64,000 nucleotides of DNA, taken from assembly GCA_963070105.1 (NCBI GenBank), contig OY718805.1, forward strand, positions 8,647,652 through 8,711,651, read 5' to 3'. Source of the DNA: Litomosoides sigmodontis. Its lineage: Eukaryota; Nematoda; Chromadorea; Rhabditida; Onchocercidae. Shown piece by piece: positions 13,151-26,651 of the stretch. How positions within the stretch are numbered: position 1 is the first letter of the stretch; the number at the start of each line of letters is the position of its first letter. The notes below the pieces were generated by a model, which searched no databases, was not told the origin of the DNA, and was given only the letters and a program-made list of their open reading frames with translations. Position numbers and translations under genes: made by a program.

Positions 13151-14862
13151 CTTCTATCAACAAATATATGCAGTAAAACATGATGATGGATTGTAATTAC
13201 AGATACAGCACATGAAATCAATTTCACATCAGAAAAGCAACTGAATAAATGAATCATAATTATTCTGTTCTAATTCCCTTTTTTAATTTAAATTCTCAAG
13301 TAAACTTCAAAGTAACTACATCGAGAAACAAGTGAAAAAACAAGCATTAAATATGTCAAAAAGTATTCATACTTTTTCTGCAATAATGAGAGGAGTTGAA
13401 TAGTTGTTAACTGAAGGCATATTCCTCCAAATATTACTGCAGCAAAATCACTTCCAAATATGATCCATGTTCAAAGCGTAGAGTAACATAGTACTTAACC
13501 ACTTGCATTTGCGCTTAGCAATAAGTGTAAAAAATTCACTTCAGCAAATTAGATATGTCGAATAAGAAGTGAATTTTTGAATTAATCTGTAATTTTGAAA
13601 CAACCATCATCAAACTGTAAAGATCGGTGTAATTAACAACGAAAAAAAACACATCAATCATGCTAAACAAATTCACAATTTTATGGAAAAACAAAGTAAG
13701 CCATCAACCTCATATATTACATCTCTCCCTCTTTCTCTCTCCCCCTTTCTCTCTCCCCCTTTCTCTCTCCCCCTTTCTCTCTCCCCCTTTCTCTCTCCCC
13801 CTTTCTCTCTCCCCCTTTCTCTCTCCCCCTTTCTCTCTCCCCCTTTCTCTCTCCCCCTTTCTCTCTCCCCCTTTCTCTCTCCCCCTTTCTCTCTCCCCCT
13901 TTCTCTCTCCCCCTTTCTCTCTCCCCCTTTCTCTCTCCCCCTTTCTCTCTCCCCCTTTTTCTCTCCCTCTTTCTCTCTCTCTTTTTCTCTCTCTCCCTCT
14001 CTCCCTCCCACACACACACACAAAGTGCTTGCTACTGAGATAAAATAGTGTGGATGAGCTCCTCTACTATTCGTTGTTCTGACTAGACCTATATGAAATG
14101 TACGTTAGCGCGTCGTACTTTGTCTAACACTCTAAGTTTCTATTATGTTGAAATTAAGAGGAATCCTCCATATCAACACGTTAGCATAGATTTTGTGCTA
14201 ATGTTAGCTAATTCTTAAAGTAAACTTCCTCACTTTCCACGTATTTAATTCAAATATATTTGAAAAATTTAGAAATTTTATTGAAAAATAACAAAACAAG
14301 AAGGAAAGTACAATAATAGATTTTAATTTCCAACAGTATTGAACAAATATTTTATCGTTTTTCATTCAAAGAGATCGTTCTGCTAAATTTTGCTTTTTTT
14401 TTTCACTTTTCTTACTGAAACTCAATGGCATCACTCTTTTTTGTTTGGTAAATTATTGGTAAATTGCTAAAATGTTGGTAGATTATTTCAACGAGTTAGA
14501 GTACGTATTCTTGAAATGATAGTTAAAGTGTTCGTTCGAACGAGTTCGATGTTGTAGATGTCTTCATATGTGGCATTTTCAATGATATGAATTATTGCTT
14601 TATGCAGTGTTTTAGTTACCTAAGCAAAAATACTTAGAAGAAACGTTTCGAAAAAAAAAGCGAAGATAAAAAGGTTTTTCAAGAAAATTCTAAAATTTTC
14701 GGCTTTTCAAAGTCTTACAATACAAATGTGCTTAATTATCTTTTTCCTCCAATATCCATTCACTTTTCGTTAGTTACTTCACTGTTTTATATTGGTGTGA
14801 AATCACAAAATCTCATTAAAAAAAAGAAACATTACGTTTTGCAGAGTAGTATTTTTAACGAC
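13151..14862. other. Intergenic stretch with CT minisatellite
   Basis: This is the divergent gap between the TBC1D20 gene (minus) and ethe-1 (plus). Apart from the pyrimidine minisatellite listed separately there are only AT-rich sequence and T/A runs. Promoters of both neighbours must lie here. Long open frames over 13660-14050 on both strands are artefacts of the repeat. Confidence 0.6.
13722..14022 (+). repeat. 14-bp CT minisatellite with CA tail
   Basis: The unit CCCCCTTTCTCTCT repeats 16 times at an exact 14-bp spacing from 13741 to about 13964. It is preceded by one degenerate copy and followed by degraded CT-rich sequence, then a short (CA)n at about 14009-14022. The strand bias is complete (all pyrimidine on plus), so it is a long homopurine-homopyrimidine tract. 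The lack of sequence drift between units suggests recent expansion. Confidence 0.95.
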
Positions 14863-17709
14863 ATGGCAACTAAATTGATTTTCCGTCAGGTGAGTAGTTG
14901 GAACAAATTTCATTTGATGGCGCACTCTCCAAACTGATGAAGTGAAATACTTAAAAATTTTTAAACAATTTAGATCCTCCAAAATCATTTAAATTTGAAT
15001 ACTTTTTTCGGAAATCAGTTACTGGATTTCAAAACAAAATAGTGGTGATGTTCATGATGTTCTTTGCAGCTTATGAATCATCTGTATAGCTCAATGTATT
15101 CCTTTTTTTTAGCTATTCGAACCGGCATCATGCACCTATACATACTTGCTTGGATGCTCAGTCAGTAGGAAGTCGATAATTATAGATCCTGTGTTGGAAA
15201 CCGTTGAAAGAGATGCAAAAGCAAGTTAATGCGGAATTGTAGTTTAACTTAATTTGTGGTCTTGAAATTTTCGACGATAATTAAATGAGAGATGCTCTTG
15301 TTTTCTCAAATTCTTTCACAGCTAAAGCAAAAAATCATATGAAATTGTTGACTAGAAGAAAGCATGACTAAAATGATCAGATTTTAGCTAATCAGAGAGC
15401 TTAATTTGGACCCAATTTATGGTCTTAACACGCATCTTCATGCAGATCATATAACCGGTACTGGCAAATTAAAGCACATTTTTCCACATATGCTTTCTGT
15501 CTTGTCAAAATATAGTAATGGTCAGGCAGACATGCTGGTCAGTGATCAGGAGATATTAAAATTCGGCACTCAGCATTTAGAAGTTCGTGCGACACCAGGG
15601 CATACTAATGGTGAGAGTTTTTGAATCATACTAATATTACCATCGTTTAAAGATTATTATCCTATCGTTATGTACCCTCATCATATTAATTATGCAGTAT
15701 TTTTAAATTAAAGTGATAGAGGAAGTTTTTCATAAGTAATATATGTTTTCTAATTGACTTTGTAATAATAAAACCCCTTAAAGAAGATTCCGTTCAGTTA
15801 GATGTCTAATGATCTTTCCTTCAGTAAGGAGTTCAAATCTGTCCATTTCTTTGTAAGAAGTATTTTCTTTCATAGGATCGATGGTTGATAGTCTTAGTTC
15901 AGTCATCAGAGAAGATTCTGTTATCAGCTGAGAAACTGAGAAGTGTTCGAAAGAAATGGATGATGCAGCTTCGAATTTACTGAATGAAAGATCACTGATG
16001 ATTCAATCAAGTAAAACTTTTTGTGGCATTAGCAACAAGGTGAATATGCAGCTCGAACGAATTTTTTTATCGGTGCGCTGTGATAATATACCATAGAAAA
16101 ATAAGTATAGGACCGCATTTCGCCTAATTTAATCATCTCGTCATCGTCATAAAAAACTTTAATTTGTCTTCACATGGTTTTTTTCCTTAATTTTTGCATA
16201 ATTTAGCAGTATATAACAAAAAAAGAAGTTAGTAATGTTTTCAAGGATGTGTGACATATGTTTCACATGACCACAGGATGGCTTTTACGGGAGATATACT
16301 TCTTATACGAGGATGTGGGCGAACAGATTTTCAAGAAGGTACATTTCTTTTTATGTATTTCTTAAGTTTATGCATATTTAGATTTCTTGAGGTGCATAAT
16401 GTTACACCGATTTACCTTAGAACGGCATAATTCAGGACGAGCATATTTCTGTAAGATAATCTAAATTATGTGTTACCGACTTAGATAAGGCACATCTGTA
16501 AAAAAAATGCATCTACTATTATTTAGTGATCACTGCCAAAAAACATTAAAAAACCTGTTTCACTTAAAACTCCGCATCACGAAATATGTTTATTTCAATT
16601 AAAAGCCATGGATATAGGTATCCTAAAAACTCACTTGCTAAATGTTGCAGAAGAATTGGACGCATGAGGCTGAAATTTAGTTGAAAAAAAAAACGTTCCC
16701 AAATTTAAGCCCCGGTGACTCAAAAAACTGGTTGAAAAGGATTGAAAAAACACCAAGATATCTAATGGATCTTAGTAACCCTAGTGAACCAATTTTTCCA
16801 TTGTTTTTTTGTATCTCTTAGTTGTTTTGGAGTATTTATAGGCTCTTTATGACCTAAATTGCTACCCGAGGTAACTGGAAACCAGTTTGTCCATTTTTGT
16901 TGAATTTAGTGAGCTGGAATTTCCTGCTGCTGTTGCAGGAAATCCTGAAATGTTGTACAAATCAGTGCACGAGAAAATCTTTAGTTTGCCCGATGATTTT
17001 CTGCTTTATCCAGCTCATGACTACAAGGTGTATTTTATAAAATGGCCAGTTTTTTAAAAAATCCAGGTTGTGGATCAAAATTTTTGATGCTACACAGTAT
17101 TCATTGTCGAAAGCAGATAGATTCGTCTTAAAATTACCTAAAGTTGTTTAAAAATTTACGGCGTTGCTTGAAAGTAATAAAAGGACTTAAAATAAAGGAG
17201 TGAATCTTATAAGACGAATTAAAACAATTTGGTGTTTTCAGGGCCTTTTGTTAACAACTGTTGGTGAGGAAAAGATGTACAATCCAAGGTTAACGAAAAC
17301 TTTGGACGATTTTGTAGTTCTAATGAAAAATCTCAAACTTGAATATCCTAAACAAATCGGTTTGTTATTTGTTAACTCTCTCTTTTGAAAGTCAAACTTC
17401 ATATGAATATCTCTTAAAAAAACTAGATAAGGGAGATTTCTATGAATAAGTCACTGACGAAGAAAGTAACAATTGAGGAACAAACGATATTATCGTCCCA
17501 CACACCTTCGATATTAATTGGCTTGAAGGTGAATAGCGTCTGGCCAGGAATGGTCAAATAAATATATCAGTCATACTGAATTGTTTAAATTGTTCTATCT
17601 CTTCAGTGAATACTTTAGATTTGCTTTAGCGATTATTTTAGATAAAGCTTTACCGGCGAATAAAGTATGTGGAATGTACGACTTAGCAGATGAGAAAAGA
17701 AAGGCATGA
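14863..17709 (+). CDS. ethe-1: ETHE1-type persulfide dioxygenase
   Basis: ETHE1 is a mitochondrial non-haem iron dioxygenase of the metallo-beta-lactamase fold that oxidises glutathione persulfide to sulfite during sulfide catabolism. Seven exons join in frame: 14863-14889, 15113-15220, 15388-15610, 16246-16338, 16939-17027, 17242-17359 and 17642-17709. The protein starts [20 protein letters not shown]. It contains the metal motif [11 protein letters not shown], the second histidine in ATPGHTNGC, the aspartate in [18 protein letters not shown], and YPAHDY, so all expected iron ligands are visible. It ends [18 protein letters not shown]. The length of about 230 residues fits the family without a long presequence; the short basic N-terminus may still target mitochondria. 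The second intron (15221-15387) has a GC donor (AAA then GCAAGT). Confidence 0.94.
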
Positions 17710-18528
17710 AAAATGAAACGAACCAGTGACAGTATCCTCCCTCTTCGTTATGTTTTAAACTATCACGAGAAATTGAAGGGGAGAAAAACAAGGAAGACTT
17801 AATCCTAAAAAAGACTTGATTCCTGCTTGAAAAAATCTTTTTAAGGAGTGTTTTTTCTATTGTTGCTTTTGCGTTATACTTCAGTCCTTATCTAAAAGTT
17901 ACTATTGATATATCACACTGCTAATGTCAGCATATCTGTATTGTGGCGAAAGTCATGTATCATGCAAAGAATATGTATAAATATTTTTGAAACGAACCGA
18001 AAATGCTGAACTGGTAATTTGACGAATTCGGTTACATGCTGGTGTATTCATCTGAATAATTACTTCAAAACAAAATAGTTCGAAAACAATGATGAAATTG
18101 ACAATAGTTTAAATCATAAAAATCACTGCATAATAGATGATTGATTATTAGTTTCCTGTCATTGTTTATTATTATTATTAATTATTATTATTCTCCCAAT
18201 TTATATTTACACCATTTGGGTGAGAGGATCTTTCCTTATCCATAAAAATGATGGAAACAAGATTGGAGAGATATGTACTGTGCAGGAAATACGATTAAAA
18301 ACTTATAAATCATATCAGTATCAATGTTTGAAGGTTTTTCAATTTCTACATCTCGAAATTTACGGACCCTGGTATCATTCATTCATCTGTTTTTCTTCAC
18401 CAAGCATAAAGTATTTAAAATTCACTTGATGCACAAGGCTGTGAGGTTGCTGAGGCCGCCTGGTTCATTGCTCTTTCTGCTTTATTAATTGACCAGGTGA
18501 CCATTAGTGGTATTTCCATCGAAGGAGG
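17710..18528. other. Gap between ethe-1 and xpf-1, no gene seen
   Basis: About 0.8 kb with a TTATTA-type simple repeat at 18164-18193. A 69-codon open frame at 18220-18429 has no recognisable sequence or splice partner. The two flanking genes are co-directional, and the gap is long for a nematode operon. Confidence 0.5.
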
Positions 18529-21500
18529 ATGAACGAAGTGACGTCTTCAGCTGATGAACCGGGGTGCGTCAGCTTATCAAAGAACAAGTTGAATGATGAT
18601 GATGACTTGATCGAATTGCTTGAATTCGAGAGGAACATTATGCTTGACACTTACGCCGATGATGTTCTTTTTGTTCTTGCCAGGTATACCACTTTCATTT
18701 CTCTCTAGCTGATTGCGCAATTCTAACCTTTCTGTTTCAGTGGTTTGGGATTGGAACGGTTAATCCTTCATCATTTACATTTATACTGTGATCCGCAATT
18801 GTTGGTGTTCGTTATAAATACTATTCCACAGGATGATGTTAGTGTCTTTCAGCAGCATTTTCAGTAGAATTTAGGTGTTTTTTATTTCATTAATAAGGTC
18901 ACTTGTAAGATTTCTCTCTGAAACGATGGAACATTTCTCCACACTTCATCCAAATATGCAGGTTTCAAAATGGCATACGCTTCAGAGCACTGAGAAGTTT
19001 ACAAAGTAATGCAAAAGCGATGAAGAAATTGTGAAATTTCAGGCATATTTTCTTTCTCGTTTACGCTCTTCTAAAGTGAAGTGTCCACCAAAGATCATCA
19101 CAGCGGACTGCTCCATAAAGGATCGGTTAGTCTTTTCATTTTTCACGTAGAAGAATACGCGAGTTGGAATTATGGTGAACTACAAGTTGTTAGTGACAAA
19201 TTCATTTTTCATCAGGAACTGATGAAAATGTAGCTAATTCTTTTTCTTGTTTGCATAATCTATCCTTTAATATATGTTATTCAGAGAGTCGCTATACATG
19301 GAAGGAGGAGTACATTTCATTACCTCGCGAATTCTGATGGTTGACCTCTTGCAAGAGCGCGTGCCAGTGAAGAATGTAGCTGGAATTGTTGTCCATCGTG
19401 CGCATCAGTATGTTGATTTTTGGATCAGTTTTACATTGAAAATCGATTGTATGATTCTATAATTTGTTGTTAATGGGATGAAGTGTTTGTTACAATCTTT
19501 CAGGTTGCTAAATGGATTTCAAGAATCATTCATCCTTCGCTTATATCGAGAAAAGAAAGCGGGTGGTTTCGTCAAGGCATTTAGGTCGTTGCTTTTGTTG
19601 CATTGCACATCCAAATTTGTTATCTTCGGAACTGATAATTTGTTCTTCAGTGACAATCCGGGAGCACTCAGTGGTATGGGCGTCTTGCAACGATTGTTAA
19701 ATCGACTATATGTGCGGAGAGTTAGGCTTTTGCCAAGATTTGATGTAGATGTAAAAAGTTCACTGGATCCGTGTTCTGTAAGTATTCGATTTTTATTAAT
19801 GTGCGTAAAAAGCTTCATGTCAGCATTCATTATTGTTTTGAAAAAGCAATAAAACCGAAAGTGATAGAACTTGTACGAAATTCCTAAAAATATTTCGTCA
19901 ATCGTATGAAAGGAATCAGAAAGTGCATTTCCAGCCGCATATGATAGAAATAACACCTGATTTACCACATGGAATGCGGAGAGTTCAGTCACTACTGGTG
20001 GATATAATACGTACTTGCGTCCGGGAACTGAAGCAAACTTCACTGTCAACTGATGTAAGCTTCCAAATAATGTATTGAAACTTCCTTTTCGTTTTGCTAT
20101 AGAAAAATTCATTGACGTGAGGAATAATTGTAGAACACTGAGGAAGAAGAAAGTATGCAGCAAGCAGCCGGTCTTTTGCCTTCTTCGTTAGAAATACAGC
20201 TAAGAGGACGACAGTTCTCTATAACTGAGAAGCAACAACGCCTTTTAGCAGATCTCAAACAACTTCGAAATCTTTTATACCAAGTAATAAATAGAATTCT
20301 TTTGTTAATGATATTTTTCGTTTCCTTATCTGCAACGTTCATGTTGTAACTGCTGGCATTTTCCAGGCTGAAGAACTAGATCCAATTACTCTTTATTGCT
20401 GTTTGAATGAAGTTAGAAGTAACAAAGATGTGAGTTTTATTACTAGTTCGAAAAAAGGGAAAGTATGTTGTTCAAGCAATTTTTGACGCAATTCAGTCGA
20501 TTTGCTTGTGAGGTCTGCAATAGCTTCAGAATTATTTCTACAATTTGGAATTTTTTAAGAACCCATATTGAAGATCTGATTCAAATTTTCTAGCAGATTA
20601 CAACTAACAGTGGTTGGTTATTCACGCAGACATCTTCGAAGCTATTTGCGGAGGTAGATAAATTATGCAGAAATGAATCTAATACTGTATTAGGTAAGGA
20701 GTCATTTTAATTTTCTCCAGCTCTTTAAAGATTATGTTGAAATTGCTGGAATTAAAACACCAGCCTAGTTCATTTGGACTCAGTTACCTTGTATTGGATT
20801 TTCCTTTATTTCATATTTATTGCTATGTCAAATGTTCATCTTTTCGGAATGAGATTAGGTTTTATTTGTATCATTGTCTTGAAATCATTTTATATAAAAT
20901 AAGTGAGTCTCTGTTTAATCTTTAAAATGAAGTATTCGGAGGAAATTTGTAGTTGAAATTTTCAGAACCACCGAAATGGAAAGCGCTTCTTCAAGTTTTG
21001 GAAGAGATCAAGGCAAATTGCAAGCTGGATAAGATGAGTGTTGAGAAAGGCATGATATATAGCATGATATTTTATTTTCACAGTTTGTAGCTAGTAAGCG
21101 AAATTAGTTTTTTAAAAGATTTTTTACTCTACATAATTTTTTTAAAATAAATGTCCATTTTTTGAAACGCACTTTAAAGCTTTATATATTGATTTCAGAA
21201 CCAGCGGTGTTATTGATTGGTGCAGGGAATGAAGCGTGTGAACAGTTGCGAGACATCATTAGTTGGGGTGTGGCAAAATTTTTATGGATTCAAAATGAGC
21301 ATTTAGGACAAAAGTTCATGAATGAAAAGGGTAGCAGTGAACCGACAGCGCAACCTGCATGGGATCCTTCACAAATTGTTTTATTCACCAATAACATTCA
21401 GGTTAGTCATATTAAGTCTTATTTAACCTTTTTTTTCAAATTTCAAGACCAGGCATCTTTTTAATTCTTATTGTAGGGTGAAACAGGCAATCAAATTATA

Positions 21501-24425
21501 AGTAACATGAAGGTATTACAAAAGGAATTCACCCGACGGAGTCGGAAAAGGCGTCGTTTGTTCGAAGAACTAAAGAAGAAACATGATTCAGGCAAGCAGA
21601 CTCGACTCGTGCGTTTTGGCATAGTACAAATTAAAAAAGGAATAAAAGTTAGTAGTATTATAATGTGTTTTGAAAATCTCAGCTGTGTGCTTAATGTGAA
21701 ATGTTAGCCAAAGCACTATCAACTGTTTCGACGTTTATTAACCACCATCACTTACTGTAAACTGGAATTCTTTAGAAAGAGGAAAATTCATCCACTGCTA
21801 CTACGAATGACGAGGATGTACAGTCTGGAAGTTCGGACGAATCAGAAGGCGCTGAAAGTCAGGATCAAGATCCTCTTCTAGTCATTGTGCCTTCTGGTGA
21901 GCGATATAATCTCATCGGACAGCTGGAAACTTTTGAACCACGATTTGTTATTCTTTATCATTCCGACATGACATTTCTTCGGCTGTTAGAGGTGATACGT
22001 TATTCTTGAATTCATTATTTTACTAGATCAAAAATTTGATTTTTGTTAAACAAATTTTTTAAATTAGAATTTGTGTATGAAAGGTGCATCAACATTTGAA
22101 GTTTTAGATAAACCAAGGTAGGCTGAAATGACAATTTCTTGGGAATCATTTCAAGCTATCGTAATGCACCTACGTGTTTGTATATCCGTTAATTATGGTC
22201 ATTGCAGATGTACAAAGCGTGTAACTCTGATAAACCGTTAACAATATATATAGTTATGTACGCGAATTCAAATGAAGAAGAACGATATCTTTGTTCATTA
22301 AGAAAAGAACAAATTGCTTTCGAAGATATGGTTCGAGAACAAGGGGTGTGTCTGGCTGTGAAATTTTTTTTTGGATCTTATTTGAAAGTTAAATTTTGTA
22401 TGTTAAATCATTTTCAGACTTTGATGTTTGCTAGGGAATATGAAACGGATCGCAAAGAACCTGATAGACTAATACTTGTGAGGTCGACTAGAGATGCTGG
22501 TGGAAGAGATGATCAAAATGAAGGAAGTCCAAAAGTAATTTTTTCTAGCTTATCCAAGTTTAAGCTTATTCAAGTTTTCTAGCTTATCCATGTAATTTCT
22601 TTAGCGCACTTATCCAAGTGCGTTAAAGAAATTATCGTTTTGAGCTTTATATGAGTGTATTTGAACATAGAAATGTACTTGATATAACAGTCATTCATCT
22701 CTTAAGGTAATAGTCGATATGAGAGAATTCCGAAGCGAATTGCCAACAGTGCTTTACAAGCGAGGTATTGACCTATTACCAGCTACAATCGAAGTTGGAG
22801 ATTATATTCTTTCGCCAAACATAGCTGTTGAAAGAAAATCCCTCGATGATCTTACTCAGTCACTTCATAGTGGTCGTATCTTCAAACAGATTGAACAGGT
22901 CTTTTTTGTGGACTAATTACTTATGATTTCTTGAATATCACCGACTTCAGTGTTAGAAAATTGGATAACCGACTTCATTACTAGAAATTAGTTAAATCTA
23001 ATGAAAAAATCAAGCGACTAAAAAGAGTTATTTATTTTTTATTAAATTTATATTTCGCTATTGTTTTTTTATATAAGTTCTGTTTTAGATGCTACGTCAC
23101 TACAGAAATGTAGTTCTGCTTATCGAAGCAAATGTCAAGGATGACTACAAAAAAGTTAACGGAGGTCCCTTTCAGGTGGACTTCTAATCCTCTTGTTAAT
23201 TCATTTGTTTCTTCAATCACTCACGGCATCACTGCCTTCATAACAAAATTTGAACTGTAGTCAGTGCGAATTATTTTTATTGCTCATATCTGATTATCTG
23301 ACTGTTATGAAAAATGAAGGAGGAAAATAATTTATAACCCATTTAAATATTAAAGGGGGAGTTAAGTCGTCGTTGCCGTGAAACAAGGTCTCTTTTCACA
23401 ATTTTGGTGCGAGCATATCCGCACATGAGTGTTATTTGGACTTTGGATCCTGCGCATTCATCGGAAATGTTCGAAGAGCTAAAAGTAATTCCAGTTATTT
23501 TGTGACTATGTAAATTGTTATAACATTTGTATTTGAAATTTGTTTCATTAGTTTGCAATTCACAAAAATGGCTAATAGATGTTACTGTAGTAACAATTCA
23601 TGACAAAATTCAAAATTTCAATTTGTGAAATATATGATACTTTGTTTTGGATATACTTGTTTTGCAGCTAAATGAGCAGGAACCTGATCTAGCTCAGGCA
23701 TTGGCTATCAAAAGTGATCTCGAAGAATGCACTGATGCATCCACTTCTGAATTAGGTTTTTTTTTAATTTCTTCAATATTCTCCAAAAAGAAGTTTAATT
23801 TTTGGGACACATCTATTTTGCCGATTCCACCTCTAGTAGCTGTGCCCTCAAGTCTAGTTGGCTACCACGTTGTCTACCACTTCTTAAAAAAATTACGTTA
23901 GAGCAGCAGTACTTATTGCAGAATTCTTTGCTGATATTGTTTTGTGAGAACACATAACCGTAAAAAAATAATGGTTTAATTACAAACAAGTACTAGCAAA
24001 AGTTTTCATTCCTTGCTTTAAATGCATGATCAATAATGCATTTTGTTTAGATTAATGTTTCCTTTAGAAGTTTTGTTTATAATTAGCAAACAGTCCTCAT
24101 CTTTTTATAACCCTTCCCACTAGCAATTCTTTTCTTTATTCTTTTTCACTTTTGCTTTATTTTCTTAATAAATTAACTTTATTTAGATGATAAGGCGGTG
24201 TCAAGGCGTTTAAATTTAGTTTTGCACCGACAATTGACACGCCTGCCACGTATTTCGAGTGGTGAAGTTACGCGACTGATGAAGTGTGGAAAAATGAAGT
24301 GCTTATTGGATGTTGTTAACAGTGACCTGGATGTACTTACAGATGCTCTAAACAATAAGGAGCTAGCTGTTGCACTACATCGTTTTTTCAATACTGACTT
24401 CAAACTGAAAGCTTTAATGTCGTAA
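18529..24425 (+). CDS. xpf-1: XPF/ERCC4 structure-specific DNA repair endonuclease
   Basis: XPF is the catalytic half of the XPF-ERCC1 nuclease, which cuts 5' of lesions in nucleotide excision repair and acts in crosslink and recombination repair. The ATG at 18529 starts an acidic N-terminus leading into the degenerate SF2 helicase-like part ([16 protein letters not shown], then [18 protein letters not shown] and [14 protein letters not shown]). Later exons give [14 protein letters not shown] and an acidic linker, then the nuclease domain from about 22708. This carries [32 protein letters not shown] (GDY and ERKSxxD catalytic motif intact) and [18 protein letters not shown] final exon (about 24185-24425) encodes the tandem helix-hairpin-helix that dimerises with ERCC1 ([16 protein letters not shown]). 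About 20 exons, all in frame where checked; stop TAA at 24423-24425. Active-site residues are intact. Confidence 0.93.
22594..22633 (+). repeat. 18-bp inverted repeat (hairpin) in xpf-1 intron
   Basis: The left arm at 22594-22611 and right arm at 22616-22633 are complementary over 18 positions with a single G-U wobble and a 4-nt ATCC loop. It lies in the short intron just before the exon that encodes the ERCC4 nuclease motif (intron about 22535-22707). Related CTTATCCAAGT fragments lie just upstream (22548-22590). Confidence 0.8.
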
Positions 24426-26651
24426 CACATTCCTTCGTTTGCTAGTTTTCGTGAAACAAATGCCAAATTGCATGTTTCGCTCAATTTCCATTCTTTTCAT
24501 TATTCTTATGCTTTTTAGAAAATTTATATTTTTATTTTGCATTAAAGTTTTGATTTACAATATTCTGTGCTGTTTTATGTTTAGATGAATATTGATTTTG
24601 TGATTGTGCAGTTCAACAACGACTGCATTGAATGCATTGAAACGTATAGTATAATATTGTATTGAACAACTTATAACTTGTAGTTTTCCTTCAAGTATTT
24701 GTATTAGAACATGTTGAACTTTATTGAACTGGTTCATTCTTATAATAATTTTATTAAAGTTTTGCTATATTTGTTTGTTAAATCATACCAGAATTAACAC
24801 AGATTACTAGTAATAGACAGTAGTAGGTCTATAAATTTCAAAAATTACGAGCTAATACATATGCTAAATTGCGCTTTAGTGTAGGCTAAGCTAATAGTAA
24901 GTATTAACTAATATCAGTACAGTTGTAAACAAGTCATTCATAACACCTTTGTCCTACCAAAGAGTTCAATTATTAAAATTTATATCACTATTGCCCAATT
25001 TACCTCATCCCTTATTTCTTGATTGATTTATGATGCGACCGTAAAAAATTCCATTTTTCAATCATAAAGTTTATTATCATACATATACATTTCAGTAGCA
25101 CAAAATTTAATTGCTAATAAAAAAATGTAGTATTTATGGGGAATAACTTTTAATGAATATGGAGAGCCGAAGTGCACGACTAACTAAAGAATTAGTGGTT
25201 GTTGAATGCTATTAAAAAAAGGAAAAAAGGAACGAAAATTTCCACATTAATTCCCTCCTCCCACGTCGTCCGACACAATCAATTGAATTAACTAATCTGA
25301 CTTTCGTGCCTTTTTCCTTAAAACATGTTTTTTATTAAATGATTATCGTGTATGAAATATACTGTAAAAATAAAACCTTTATTGTTTTATTCTATTATTA
25401 TTATCATTATTGTTATTGCTCTTAAATCATTATCATTATTTATTCCATGTTTATTAAATTCGTATTTTTTCATATGTGTGAAATTTCAAAAAGTTCATAT
25501 TTTTTAAGCTTTTGTTTTTTTTACCATTTTAAAAATGCTCTTTGAATTAGTCGTTTAGTTCGGAAAAAGTAAAGATTAATTTAACTCATTACAGTCCAAT
25601 TGATAATTTGATTTACTTTAGTTTTGGTCATATTTTTTGATTTTTCCTGCATTTATTTCATTTTAGTTTTTTAAAAGTAATTTATTTCGAGTGTCAATTG
25701 CAGTTTATTGATTTCTAACTGAATGAAAATTGGTGTATTATTTTCGGTTTCGATATGGAAAATGCAATTGATGATGATGAGCAGTGTGATGAAATTTAAA
25801 CAATCACGGTCATTTCACGGAAGTTACTCACTCCTTTGAAATCGTTTTAAAATTTTAATTTTTTTTATTTAACAAATTATTATAATTAGCTATTTTCAGG
25901 TAATTTCCTACTTTACTTTACCTACATTAATCGTGTAAAACGGGTCGGTGAAGTTCGACTATCTTTTAGTTCAGATTGGCTTCGTGCATGGTTCTCTCTA
26001 AATTGCAACATTTATATTTATTTATCCCCTTTATTTGCATTTAAAGAGTTCAATTCTTTTCTAATTTCAACTTCATTACTTTTGCATTTATGCTTTATGT
26101 GCACTTTCTTGCCTTTCCTTAACACCAAAAAAGATTTTTGGAGCGTTAATAGACTCAGTGCTCTTTTCGATCATTTGCGTTTTTGCTTTGATTTTTCTCT
26201 CAATCATACCTTAAATTCATTTTAAAATTTCTGCTAAATGCCCTAACTTGATTTATTTTAATTCAAATATTTTATAGAAATTTGAACAAATTATTAGGAA
26301 GATGTGAGCGTTATTTAATTTCATCCTTCTGATAAATGAAAAATAAAGTTTATTCATTAAATCTACGACATCTGCAATTGTTTGTTCGTTCCGTTTCGTT
26401 ATCCTAGCTTTTCATACGTGGTAGTGATGGTTAGATAAATAAGCATCTTAAGCACTTGCAACAGCTGAGAAGTGGAAGATGAGTAGGATAATTTTTATGT
26501 GAATTTAATGATTTCGAAATAATTTAAGGTGAAGTTGAAGTTATATCGCACAGCCTCCATGCCTACACATATTTCATTCAATCATTAATTTCAAACAATT
26601 ACAGTAAACTTATGAAGCTTACTTATAGATGGCTGATTATTAGAGATAGCA
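24426..26651. other. Intergenic stretch, no gene seen
   Basis: About 2.2 kb of very AT-rich sequence between xpf-1 and the globin gene. It contains TTATTATTATC-type runs at 25386-25445 and polyA-signal-like AATAAA motifs. I saw no exon with recognisable coding content. The right part is presumably the globin promoter. Confidence 0.5.

Noticed and set aside
13660..14050. Overlapping open frames of 100-127 codons on both strands (Pro/Leu/Ser-rich; Arg/Glu/Gly-rich)
   Set aside because: They are translations of the 14-bp CT minisatellite; the period has no stops, and there is no coding or splice context.
14521..14560. CGTTCGAACG palindrome with a GTTCGAT repeat, considered as a tRNA T-arm
   Set aside because: No cloverleaf partner arms or A/B box spacing could be found around it.
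19519..20163. 214-codon open frame on minus
   Set aside because: It is antisense to well-supported xpf-1 exons and introns, and its sequence has no recognisable domain.
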